A program made the position numbers and the translations under genes. From positions 62,662 to 84,223 of the forward strand of contig DIXP01000117.1 in the NCBI GenBank assembly GCA_002436065.1: 21,562 nt of DNA, read 5' to 3'. Shown here piece after piece: positions 14,190 to 21,451 of this stretch; the first letter of the stretch is position 1; the number at the start of each line of letters is the position of its first letter. Under the pieces are notes generated by a model. It was not told the origin of the DNA, did not search any database, and was given only the letters and a program-made list of their open reading frames with translations. Source of the stretch: Chloroflexi bacterium UBA6077. Lineage in GTDB: Bacteria > Chloroflexota > UBA6077.

Positions 14190-14687
14190 TGGCTACCCCT
14201 GAAGGAGGATTGGAGAGATCCGAAAGGACAGCGCCCCTCGATTGTACCATGCTGAGCAGGGATTGGCGGACTAGCTCCCGCCATCGCCCACCAGCAGGCC
14301 AGCGTTTGCTCAATCAGGTTGCCAATTGGTTGCGCGGTATTGCACCCACTTGGCACCTGTAGTATCATGCTCCTGATCAACTTTCTCTCGGTTGAAGGTT
14401 ATCAGGTGCCGATCTCGTTCCCTACTCGAACTGACCCGGAGGGCTGCGGACTTGAAGGGAAGGATCGCTCGGACATGGGTTGTACTCCGCGCCGCTCGAC
14501 AATTCACTCTCCATCCGCTGCGCCCCTTCGGTTGCCACGCGTTTCACTCCATGGTCCGCTGGACTGCCCCTGACTCCATTCCCTGTCATTGCAGGGCCAA
14601 ATCCCTCAGGCACAGTACCTTCCAAGTGGTTCGAGTAGTCGTCCAGAGGCAGCAACTCAGGTCATAGAGAATTGGTTGTACAAGACC
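14190..14687. other. About 500 bases without a credible gene, between divergent units
   Basis: This is the divergent control region between the minus-strand amidohydrolase operon and the plus-strand histidine kinase. It contains a good plus-strand promoter (14340-14368), a minus-strand TACAAT (14246-14241) that could be the -10 of the amidohydrolase operon but lacks a clear -35, the palindrome CCAATTGG, and an imperfect hairpin at 14372-14406. The short open frames here have no ribosome sites and look like chance. A frame in phase with the kinase opens with TTG at 14589, but I see no support for starting there. Confidence 0.6.
14340..14368 (+). promoter_or_regulatory. Promoter for the sensor histidine kinase
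   Basis: TTGCAC (14340-14345) and TATCAT (14363-14368) are 17 bases apart. Transcription would begin near 14375, giving an untranslated leader of about 310 bases before the chosen ATG. A hairpin, CCTGATCAAC with GTTG and ATCAGG (14372-14406, with a six-base bulge), would form at the very 5' end of the transcript. Confidence 0.5.
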
Positions 14688-15998
14688 ATGGCGGATGATG
14701 AAGGACTCTCGGCCCTAGAGAAGCGTATAGCACAGTTGGAGACATCGCTCAATTGCTTGGAGGCGGAGTGCGCGAGCCTCCGGGCAATTGTCGATGAACG
14801 TGAGCGGTTGGTTGCGAGGCTTCGGAGGGCCAATGAAGCGTTGCTGGCGAGTGCGCTACGAGAGCGCTCCCTCGCGGAAGATGCCTCGCGGCGCACCGCC
14901 GAGTTGGACGCCACCCTCATGTCCTTCGCCCAGGGCGTCGTGATTTACGACCAGAGCGGACACATCGTGCGCATGAATGAGACCGCTCGCCCACTGGTGT
15001 CTCTCCTACAGCCCGAAATACAGCACCGGTTGGGAGAGGCTGGAACCAGTTATCACGTTCAGGACTCCTCTGGCAGCGAGATACCCCCAGAGCGGCTTCC
15101 CATGGCCAGGGCTCTCCGCGGGGAGAAGGTGGCTGGAGAGTTACTTGCCATTCTGACTCCCTCGGGAGAGCCTGCCTGGATCACCATCAGCGCCGCCCCA
15201 ATCCGGACCGAAACAGACAGCTGTGCCGGTGCCGTTGTCACCATCACCGACATCACCGCTCTCGAGGAGCTGCAACGCCGGCGCGAGGATCTGGTCCACA
15301 CCATTTCCCATGACCTGCGCAGTCCTCTCACCTCCATCTACGGCCAGGGGCAACTGCTGCAGAGGATGCTGGCTAAGATGCCCAACGCCGACGACTCGCT
15401 CAGGAGTGCCAACGCAGTAGTGACCAGCGCCAAGCGGATGAACGCCATGATCCAGGATCTCGTTGATTCCGCGCGGCTGGAATCCAGTCAACTGCGAATG
15501 GTCAGGCAGCCTACCGACCTGGGGATCTTTCTCGCGGACGTCCTGGACCGCTCCAGGGGTGTCCTCGAAGTCGAGCGGATTGTCCAGGAGATACCATCGG
15601 AGCTCCCGGCACTGGACATCGACCAGAACCGGCTGGAGCGGATACTGACCAATCTGCTCAGTAACGCGCTCAAGTACTCATCCAGGGACTCTGAAGTAGT
15701 GGTGCGGGCGGAGCGGAGCGGATGCGAGGTTGCCATATCAGTGATTGACCGAGGGGCAGGAATCGCGGCCGAGGATCTCCCGCGCCTCTTCGAGAGGTTC
15801 TATAGGACATCCATTGTCCACAAGGCGGAGGGATTGGGGCTTGGCCTCTACATAACCCGCATGTTAGTGGAGGCTCACGGAGGGCGGATCTGGGTTGAGA
15901 GCGAGGTGGGGAAGGGCAGCACCTTTACCTTCACCATGCCCGCCCTCGATGAGATCACCCTCCTTGTTGACAAGAGGTCGGGGGATTCCTATACTTGA
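14688..15998 (+). CDS. Orphan PAS-domain sensor histidine kinase
   Basis: This autophosphorylating kinase would sense a signal and pass phosphate to a response regulator. It begins with a coiled coil (about residues 6-75, leucine and charge rich). A PAS-like domain follows (MSFAQGVVIYDQSGHIVRMN to GAVVTITDITALEELQ). The HisKA domain has the phospho-acceptor His208 in HTISHDLRSPLTSIYG. The HATPase domain has an N box (TNLLSNALKYS), G1 (VIDRGAGI), F box (LFERFYR) and G2 (GLGLGLYI). No membrane segment is seen, so it is probably cytoplasmic. No response regulator gene is in the window. I chose the ATG at 14688 (436 residues); no strong ribosome site marks it, and TTGs at 14676 or 14589 are possible. 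Its last codons hold the riboflavin promoter. Confidence 0.9.
   Translation: MADDEGLSALEKRIAQLETSLNCLEAECASLRAIVDERERLVARLRRANEALLASALRERSLAEDASRRTAELDATLMSFAQGVVIYDQSGHIVRMNETARPLVSLLQPEIQHRLGEAGTSYHVQDSSGSEIPPERLPMARALRGEKVAGELLAILTPSGEPAWITISAAPIRTETDSCAGAVVTITDITALEELQRRREDLVHTISHDLRSPLTSIYGQGQLLQRMLAKMPNADDSLRSANAVVTSAKRMNAMIQDLVDSARLESSQLRMVRQPTDLGIFLADVLDRSRGVLEVERIVQEIPSELPALDIDQNRLERILTNLLSNALKYSSRDSEVVVRAERSGCEVAISVIDRGAGIAAEDLPRLFERFYRTSIVHKAEGLGLGLYITRMLVEAHGGRIWVESEVGKGSTFTFTMPALDEITLLVDKRSGDSYT
15967..15995 (+). promoter_or_regulatory. Promoter of the riboflavin operon
   Basis: A perfect TTGACA (15967-15972), 17 bases, then TATACT (15990-15995): one base from full consensus. 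It lies wholly inside the end of the histidine kinase gene, and the -10 abuts the TGA stop. Transcription would start near 16002, about 20 bases before the riboswitch. Confidence 0.8.
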
Positions 15999-16020
15999 GA
16001 TGCTGGCAAGTGAATAAAGT

Positions 16021-16153
16021 CCTTCAGGGCAGGGTGAGGCGTCAGGCCGATTCCCGACCGGCGGTATCACAGCCGAGGCTGTGGAGCCCGCGAGCCGATT
16101 AGGCAGACCTGGTGTGATTCCAGGGCCGACGGTACAGTCCGGATGGAAGAAGG
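16021..16153 (+). promoter_or_regulatory. FMN riboswitch (RFN element)
   Basis: The conserved blocks of the FMN aptamer are all present in order: GGGCAGGGTGAGGC, ATTCCCGACCGGCGGTAT, AGCCCGCGAGCC, GGCAGACCTGGTGTGATTCC, AGGGCCGACGGTACAGTCC and GGATGGAAGAAGG. P1 is CCTTC (16021-16025) with GAAGG (16149-16153). On binding FMN such elements switch off riboflavin genes. The expression platform here is the terminator at 16174-16215, so control is most likely by transcription attenuation. Confidence 0.96.
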
Positions 16154-16173
16154 CATGAAACGGTTGATTCGGG

Positions 16174-16215
16174 TCGGCCCGAGGCTGTTCTGCCTTAGGG
16201 CCGATCTGCTTTTTT
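16174..16215 (+). terminator. Intrinsic terminator of the FMN riboswitch
   Basis: TCGGCCC (16174-16180) pairs with GGGCCGA (16198-16204), and inside it AGGC pairs with GCCT. TCTGC and six T residues (16210-16215) follow. It ends 28 bases before ribD and is the only textbook U-tract terminator in the window. It should form when FMN is bound. Confidence 0.88.
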
Positions 16216-16243
16216 GAGCACTCAGTTCTACAAGAGATGACCG

Positions 16244-17344
16244 ATGGCTTACACCGACTACATGGCCAGGGCGTTGGAGTTGGCAGCGCTGGCAAGGGGC
16301 ATTACGGGCAACAACCCGCCTGTGGGGGCTGTCATCGTTCGTGATGGGCGCATCGTTGGAGAAGGTTACACTCAGCCCCCAGGTCAGGCCCACGCCGAGA
16401 TCGTGGCCCTCCAGCAAGCCGGCGAGCTGGCACGCAGCGCGACCCTGTATGTCACCCTTGAGCCCTGTTGCCACTTCGGCCGGACGCCCCCCTGCACCCA
16501 AGCCCTCCTCTCTGCAGGGATTGCGGAGGTCCACATGGCCGCCATTGACCCGAACCCACTGGTCGGCGGTGGCGGCAAAGCGGTCCTTGAGGCGGCCGGG
16601 GTGGTCGTAACCGTGGGTGAGCGGGAGGCAGAGGCGTTGCGGCTCATGGAGGCTTGGCTCACCTACATGCGGCTGGGCCGGCCGCTTGTGGTGGCAAAGT
16701 ACGCCATGACCCTGGACGGGAAGATCGCCACTGCCACTGGTGAGTCCAAATGGATCACCGGCTCCCACGCCCGCCATCGCGTGCACCAGCTTCGTTCGTC
16801 GATGGATGCCATCATGGTCGGGGTTACTACCGTCATCGCGGACGACCCCCAGCTCACTGCGCGAGATGAGCAGGGCCATCCGATGGGGCACCAACCCCTC
16901 CGGCTGGTCGTCGACTCAACTGGTAGAGTCCCCCTCTCGAGCCAGGTGGTGAATGGCAGGCTCCCGGGCGCTACCGCGGTGATCGTGGGGCCCAGGGCAG
17001 ACTCACGGCGGCTTCACGAGATCGAGCGTAGGGGCAACTCCATTATCACCGTCCCCGAGAGGGATAGCAGAGTGGATCTTCGAGCAGCCCTTCATGGTCT
17101 GGCCAGCGACTGGAACATCACTTCAGTTCTAGTGGAGGGCGGAGGCCAACTGTTAGGATCGCTGTTCGATCTGGGGCTGGTCGACAAGGTAGTGGCTTTC
17201 ATTGCCCCCAAACTGGTTGGCGGGGCGGAGGCGCCGGGCCCGGTGGCCGGTCGCGGGGTGGAGTCCATCAGTTCGGCGGTGACCTTGAGGGACTCCACCT
17301 GGGAGCAGGTTGGCAATGACATGATGGTCGTGGGGTATCTGTAG
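16244..17344 (+). CDS. ribD: Bifunctional riboflavin deaminase-reductase
   Basis: RibD deaminates the diaminopyrimidine product of GTP cyclohydrolase II and then reduces the ribosyl side chain with NADPH. These are the second and third steps of the GTP branch of riboflavin synthesis. The N-terminal deaminase domain has the zinc site His50, Cys75 and Cys84, with catalytic Glu52 (AHAEIVAL and EPCCHFGRTPPC). The C-terminal reductase domain starts near residue 145 with VVAKYAMTLDGKIATATGES and ends with VEGGGQLLGSLFD and a final GND/VVGYL strand. At 366 residues it is full length with both halves intact. The ATG has only a weak upstream AAGAGA. It is first in ribD-ribE-ribBA-ribH, under the riboswitch. 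Confidence 0.96.
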   Translation: MAYTDYMARALELAALARGITGNNPPVGAVIVRDGRIVGEGYTQPPGQAHAEIVALQQAGELARSATLYVTLEPCCHFGRTPPCTQALLSAGIAEVHMAAIDPNPLVGGGGKAVLEAAGVVVTVGEREAEALRLMEAWLTYMRLGRPLVVAKYAMTLDGKIATATGESKWITGSHARHRVHQLRSSMDAIMVGVTTVIADDPQLTARDEQGHPMGHQPLRLVVDSTGRVPLSSQVVNGRLPGATAVIVGPRADSRRLHEIERRGNSIITVPERDSRVDLRAALHGLASDWNITSVLVEGGGQLLGSLFDLGLVDKVVAFIAPKLVGGAEAPGPVAGRGVESISSAVTLRDSTWEQVGNDMMVVGYL

Positions 17345-17347
17345 CGA

Positions 17348-18019
17348 ATGTTCACCGGAATAGTTGAGGAGACAGGGACAGTGGAGTTCCTTGCCCAAGG
17401 CGGCGGCGGACAACAGCTTCGCGTGCGGGCCAGGGTGGTGCTGGAGGGGCTGAAGCTGGGCGATAGCGTGGCCGTGAACGGCACCTGTCTCACCGTGACA
17501 AACTTCGATGCCACAGGATTCACCGTGGGACTGTCCCCCGAGACCCTCCGCCGGACGAATCTAGGGACGTTGAAGACCGGCACCCGCGTGAACCTGGAGC
17601 GGGCCCTTCGGCCAATGGACCGGCTGGGCGGCCACTTCGTGCAGGGGCATGTGGATGGAGTGGGCACCATCGTCGAACGGCGAAGGGAGGCGGACGCCCA
17701 GCTTGTGCGCATTCAGTTGCCGAGGGAGCTTTCGCGCTACATAGTTGAGAAGGGCTTCATAGCGATAGATGGCATCAGCCTAACGGTAACTGGCTGTGGG
17801 GAAGGATGGTTCGACGTCTCCCTGATCCCATTCACCCAGCAGGCAGTGACCCTTAGTGATAAGAGGATTGGCGAGAAGGTCAATTTGGAAGTGGACATAA
17901 TCGCTAAGTACGTGGAGAGCTTCCTGGCTCGGCGAGAAGCCAAGGGTGGAATCACCGCCGACTTCTTGGCAGAGCAGGGTTTCAATGTGAGTAGTGACCG
18001 ACCGGGGGGAGGAGGATGA
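17348..18019 (+). CDS. ribE: Riboflavin synthase, alpha chain
   Basis: This enzyme dismutates two molecules of 6,7-dimethyl-8-ribityllumazine into riboflavin and the pyrimidine precursor. Two homologous lumazine-binding barrels are visible. The first starts MFTGIVEETGTV and contains VNGTCLTVT. The second starts around residue 95 with GGHFVQGHVDGVGTI and contains IDGISLTVTG. The C terminus forms the trimerisation helix (IIAKYVESFL). The product has 223 residues, slightly longer than typical because of a glycine-rich tail whose codons serve as the ribosome site for ribBA. The ATG lies three bases after the ribD stop. Confidence 0.95.
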   Translation: MFTGIVEETGTVEFLAQGGGGQQLRVRARVVLEGLKLGDSVAVNGTCLTVTNFDATGFTVGLSPETLRRTNLGTLKTGTRVNLERALRPMDRLGGHFVQGHVDGVGTIVERRREADAQLVRIQLPRELSRYIVEKGFIAIDGISLTVTGCGEGWFDVSLIPFTQQAVTLSDKRIGEKVNLEVDIIAKYVESFLARREAKGGITADFLAEQGFNVSSDRPGGGG

Positions 18020-18020
18020 G

Positions 18021-19265
18021 TTGCCACTCTCGACTGTAGAAGAAGCGATAGAAGACATCAGACAGGGCAGGTTCGTCATCGTAGTCGATGACGAGGATAG
18101 GGAGAATGAGGGCGACCTGGTGATGGCCGCTGAGCACGTAACACCCGATGCCATCAACTTCATGGCCCGTTACGGTCGCGGGTTGATCTGCATGCCCGTT
18201 CTGGGCAAGCGGCTGGACGAGCTTCAGATCCCCATGATGGTGGAGAGGAACACCTCCGGCTTCGGGACGGCCTTCACCGTCTCGGTGGAGGCGAAACACA
18301 GGGTGACCACCGGCATCTCCGCTCACGACCGCGCCGCCACCGTCCAGGCCATCATCGACCCGGCAACTCGACCGGAGGACCTCGCTCGGCCCGGCCACAT
18401 GTTCCCGTTACGGGCCGCCGAAGGGGGCGTGCTGAAGAGGACCGGCCAGACCGAGGCTGCGGTAGACCTGGCGAAGCTGGCAGGGCTCTATCCTGCGGGC
18501 GTGATCTGCGAGATCATGAGCGAAGATGGCACCATGGCCAGGATGCCCGACCTGGAACGGTTCAGCGCCGAGCACGGCATCAAGATCATCAGCGTCGCTC
18601 AGATGATCGACCACCGGCGTCATCGCGAGAAGCTGGTGAAGCGGGTCACCCAAGCTCAGCTTCCCACCCGCTACGGCGACTTCGTCATCTACGCCTACGC
18701 CAATGTGGTGGACAAGAAGGAGCATGTAGCTCTGGTACTGGGCGATGTAGCCAGCGGGCCGGCGCCCCTCGTGCGAGTGCACTCCGAGTGCCTCACCGGC
18801 GACGTGCTGGGGTCGCTGCGCTGCGATTGCGGCGATCAACTCAGGTTGGCGATGGAGAAGATCGGCGCTGAAGGGCGCGGGGTAGTGCTGTACATGCGGC
18901 AGGAGGGCCGGGGTATCGGGCTGCACAACAAGCTGCGGGCCTACCATCTCCAGGATAGAGGAATGGACACCGTTGAGGCCAACACCGCTCTTGGCTTCCC
19001 TCCGGATATGCGGGACTACGGTATTGGCGCCCAGATCCTGGTGGACCTGGGGCTCACGAGGGTACGCTTGATGACTAACAACCCGCAGAAGCTGGCCTGC
19101 CTGGACGGTTTCGGGCTGGAGGTTGTGGAGCGAGTACCACTGGTTAGCGAACCAGGGCCCACCAACTGGCACTATCTCCTGACCAAACAGGAAAAGATGG
19201 GGCACATGCTCGGCATGGATGCCGACGATCTCAAGGGGGAGGTTCCCAATGGGAAAGGTCTTTGA
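18021..19265 (+). CDS. ribBA: Bifunctional DHBP synthase / GTP cyclohydrolase II
   Basis: The RibB half turns ribulose-5-phosphate into dihydroxybutanone phosphate; the RibA half opens the ring of GTP. They are the entry points of the two arms of riboflavin synthesis. RibB blocks are DDEDRENEGDL, TTGISAHDRAAT, RPGHMFPLRA and GVLKRTGQTEAAVDL. RibA has the zinc cysteines Cys257, Cys268 and Cys270 (HSECLTGDVLGSLRCDCG), then RQEGRGIGL and DYGIGAQIL. In RibB, the position of the E. coli metal ligand His153 (GHTEA) is Gln143 (GQTEA; codon CAG at 18447-18449). The start is TTG at 18021, one base after the ribE stop, with GGAGGAGG five bases ahead. A GTG at 17994 is in frame but lacks such a site. 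The product has 414 residues. Confidence 0.94.
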   Translation: MPLSTVEEAIEDIRQGRFVIVVDDEDRENEGDLVMAAEHVTPDAINFMARYGRGLICMPVLGKRLDELQIPMMVERNTSGFGTAFTVSVEAKHRVTTGISAHDRAATVQAIIDPATRPEDLARPGHMFPLRAAEGGVLKRTGQTEAAVDLAKLAGLYPAGVICEIMSEDGTMARMPDLERFSAEHGIKIISVAQMIDHRRHREKLVKRVTQAQLPTRYGDFVIYAYANVVDKKEHVALVLGDVASGPAPLVRVHSECLTGDVLGSLRCDCGDQLRLAMEKIGAEGRGVVLYMRQEGRGIGLHNKLRAYHLQDRGMDTVEANTALGFPPDMRDYGIGAQILVDLGLTRVRLMTNNPQKLACLDGFGLEVVERVPLVSEPGPTNWHYLLTKQEKMGHMLGMDADDLKGEVPNGKGL

Positions 19266-19725
19266 GGGCGAACTGGTCGGCAGGGGACTCAAGTTCGCAG
19301 TTGTGGTCTCCCGTTTCAATGAGTTCATCAGCAGTCGGCTGCTTAGTGGGGCAAAGGACGCGCTGGTGCGCCACGGTGTGGTGGAGGACGAGGTGGATGT
19401 GGCTTGGGTACCAGGCGCCTTCGAGATACCGTTGGTGGCGAAGCGATTGGCCGAAACTCGCTCCTACGCCGGCGTGATCTGCCTCGGGGCAGTCATTCGC
19501 GGGGCCACGCCCCACTTCGACTACATCGCGGCCGAGGTCTCCAAGGGGATTGCGCACGTAACCCTGGACACCGGAGTACCGGTGATCTATGGGGTGATAA
19601 CGGCCGACAACTTGGAGCAGGCTATCGAGCGGGCCGGCACCAAGGCAGGCAACAAGGGCTTCGACGCCGCGGTCACCGCCATCGAGATGGCAAACCTGCT
19701 AGGTGTGATCAGGGGGCAGCCCTGA
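19249..19725 (+). CDS. ribH: 6,7-dimethyl-8-ribityllumazine synthase
   Basis: RibH condenses dihydroxybutanone phosphate with the ribitylamino-pyrimidine to give lumazine. Family members assemble into pentamers or icosahedral shells. Key features are SRFNEFIS (with Phe23), VPGAFEIPL, GAVIRGATPHFDYI with the catalytic His89, and GVITADNLEQAIERAG plus GNKG near the C terminus. The product has 158 residues, standard length. I chose the ATG at 19249: GGGGGAGG lies six bases upstream, and the first codons overlap the end of ribBA by 17 bases. An in-frame start at 19219 would add ten unsupported residues. The last ten codons form one arm of a perfect 22-bp hairpin. Confidence 0.96.
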   Translation: MGKVFEGELVGRGLKFAVVVSRFNEFISSRLLSGAKDALVRHGVVEDEVDVAWVPGAFEIPLVAKRLAETRSYAGVICLGAVIRGATPHFDYIAAEVSKGIAHVTLDTGVPVIYGVITADNLEQAIERAGTKAGNKGFDAAVTAIEMANLLGVIRGQP

Positions 19726-19741
19726 TCACACCTAGCAGGTT
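19693..19741. terminator. Perfect 22-bp hairpin spanning the ribH stop codon
   Basis: The 5' arm (19693-19714, AACCTGCTAGGTGTGATC plus AGGG) and its exact complement (19720-19741) enclose a 5-base loop. The 5' arm is inside ribH, the ribH TGA (19723-19725) is in the 3' arm, and the plsY stop (19742-19740) overlaps the outer end. It is placed to stop both converging transcripts. Neither side has a U-tract. Confidence 0.65.
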
Positions 19742-20360
19742 AAGAATTCACCCGCTGGCCTAGCTTCCTCTCCGTTCCCTGGAGCAGTCGTGCGATGTTG
19801 TCCCTGTGGCTGATCACCACGAAAGCCGCTCCCAACAGGCCGAAGAGGAAGTGAGGAAAGGGTTGGCCCATCAGGAACACCGAGATCAACAGGGCTACGG
19901 GGACGGTGCAGGAGCCCAGGACGGAACCGAGGGACACGTAGCGACTCCAGGCAATGATGGCAACGCCGATGGCGACCGCGGTGAGGAATACCAGCGGCGC
20001 CATCACGGCCAGCGTACCCAGGCCGGTGGTGACCCCACGCCCTCCCCTGAAGCGTATGAAAACCGAGTAGTTGTGCCCAACCAGGGCGGCCATCCCAGCC
20101 ACGACATCGCCCACGGGGTCGCCGTGAGTGATCAGGCGGGCGATGATCACAGCCAGGACTCCCTTGGCGAAGTCTCCAACGAAGACCGGAGCCGCCGCCC
20201 GCCATCCGAGAGTACGGAGGACATTGGTCGCGCCGGTGCGTTTGCTACCCATTTGGAGCAGGTCCACATTGCCCCGAAGTCGGGCTGTGATGTATCCCGT
20301 GGGGATAGACCCCAGAAGGTAGGCCGCGAGGCCCGCGAGGATGTACTGGCTGATCTCCAT
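19740..20360 (-). CDS. plsY: Acyl-phosphate:glycerol-3-phosphate acyltransferase
   Basis: PlsY is a multi-pass inner-membrane enzyme that acylates position 1 of glycerol-3-phosphate using acyl-phosphate made by PlsX, the first step of phospholipid synthesis. Five or so hydrophobic segments are visible. The three cytoplasmic motifs are GSIPTGYI with a following Arg, GSKRTGATNVLRTLG, and GHNYSVFIRFRGGRGVTTGLG. I chose the ATG at 20360 (206 residues), behind AGGAG at a short spacing of three bases. A TTG at 20378 would add six residues without a better site. It is divergent from gpsA, which supplies its glycerol-3-phosphate substrate. No plsX is in the window. Confidence 0.95.
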   Translation of the reverse strand: MEISQYILAGLAAYLLGSIPTGYITARLRGNVDLLQMGSKRTGATNVLRTLGWRAAAPVFVGDFAKGVLAVIIARLITHGDPVGDVVAGMAALVGHNYSVFIRFRGGRGVTTGLGTLAVMAPLVFLTAVAIGVAIIAWSRYVSLGSVLGSCTVPVALLISVFLMGQPFPHFLFGLLGAAFVVISHRDNIARLLQGTERKLGQRVNS

Positions 20361-20440
20361 TTTCTCCTGCACTCCCAATTCGTGTGCTGGTGGAAATGTC
20401 TATTATCGAATGATAGCATATCCTATAGGGTAGGCAGAAG
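20361..20440. promoter_or_regulatory. Divergent plsY/gpsA control region
   Basis: This 80-base gap between two divergent genes must hold their start signals. TATTAT (with TTCGTG 16 bases upstream) is a weak candidate for gpsA, and the AT-rich run TATCGAATGATAGCATATCC could serve plsY. CTATTATCG...ATGATAG is a near-palindrome that might bind a regulator. None is strong enough to name. Confidence 0.35.
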
Positions 20441-21451
20441 ATGAACGACGCAGTTTGTATAGTCAATGCAGGCGGATGGGGCACGGCTCTGGCGGTCTTG
20501 GTGGCCCAGAAAGGCTGTGAGGTACGCCTTTGGACCCGCCGCCCCGAGTTGGCCTCCGAGATCGAGGCATTCCGGGAGAACTCGGCATACCTGCCGGGCG
20601 TCTCCATTCCCCCCAACGTTCATGCCACCGCTGACCTCGAACGGGCCGTCGTTGGGGCCTCCGTGGTGATCGTCGCCACTATCTCTCGCTATATGCGAGA
20701 CCTCGCGCCTCAACTGGGTCCTCTGCTGCAACCCTGGCAGTTGGTGGTTAGCGGCAGCAAGGGGTTGGACGAGGAGTCGCTCCGGCGGGGCACCGAGCAG
20801 TTGGAGGCCTATGCAGATCCGGGCCATCGTGGCCGCATTGCCGCCATCTCCGGACCCAACCACGCGGAAGAGGTGAGCCGAGGTATCCCCACTGCTTCGG
20901 TTGTGGCCTGCGGCGATTTGCGGGTCGCCGAGGAGCTTCAGAGGGTGCTGGCAACCCGCACCTTCCGGGTCTACACCAATCCGGACCTGCTGGGTGTCGA
21001 ACTCTGCGGCACGGTAAAGAACGTGGTGGCCATAGCCGCCGGCATGTCGGACGGCCTCGGCTATGGGGATAACGCCAAAGCCGCCCTGTTGACTCGAAGC
21101 CTGGCGGAGATCGCGCGGCTGGTTCAGGTGATGGGCGGCCAGCCCTCTACCGTCGCCGGTCTCGCCGGCATCGGGGACATCGTGGCCACCTGCACCAGCA
21201 AGCACAGCCGCAACCGGGGGGCGGGCGAGGCGATAGCCCAGGGCCTCACGGTCCAACAGGTGCGCGGCCGCTCCCCCATGGAGGTGGAGGGCTTTCCAGC
21301 CACGCGAGCCATCCTCAAGCTGGCTCGCCTGAAGGGGGTGGAGATGCCTATCACCGAGCAGGTGCACGCCGTCCTCTTTGAAGGGGTCAGCCCCCAGCAA
21401 GGGCTTGCCCAGCTTCTCACCCGAGACTTCACCTCCGAACCCTGGATGTGA
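20441..21451 (+). CDS. gpsA: Glycerol-3-phosphate dehydrogenase [NAD(P)+]
   Basis: GpsA reduces dihydroxyacetone phosphate to sn-glycerol-3-phosphate for phospholipid synthesis, in the cytoplasm. The product has 336 residues, the usual length. The N-terminal Rossmann motif reads VNAGGWGTALA (8-18), with Asn9 where the first glycine of GxGxWG normally stands. SGSKGL (104-109), ISGPNHAEEV and the catalytic Lys193 in ELCGTVKNVVAIAAG follow. GLAGIGDIVATCTSKHSRNR is the conserved C-terminal substrate block. The ATG has a modest upstream site (GTAGG, six bases). It is divergent from plsY. Confidence 0.94.
   Translation: MNDAVCIVNAGGWGTALAVLVAQKGCEVRLWTRRPELASEIEAFRENSAYLPGVSIPPNVHATADLERAVVGASVVIVATISRYMRDLAPQLGPLLQPWQLVVSGSKGLDEESLRRGTEQLEAYADPGHRGRIAAISGPNHAEEVSRGIPTASVVACGDLRVAEELQRVLATRTFRVYTNPDLLGVELCGTVKNVVAIAAGMSDGLGYGDNAKAALLTRSLAEIARLVQVMGGQPSTVAGLAGIGDIVATCTSKHSRNRGAGEAIAQGLTVQQVRGRSPMEVEGFPATRAILKLARLKGVEMPITEQVHAVLFEGVSPQQGLAQLLTRDFTSEPWM

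Noticed and set aside
14392..14667. A 91-codon plus-strand frame in the kinase leader
   Set aside because: Arg-rich composition, no ribosome site and no domain; it fits random open frame in GC-rich DNA.
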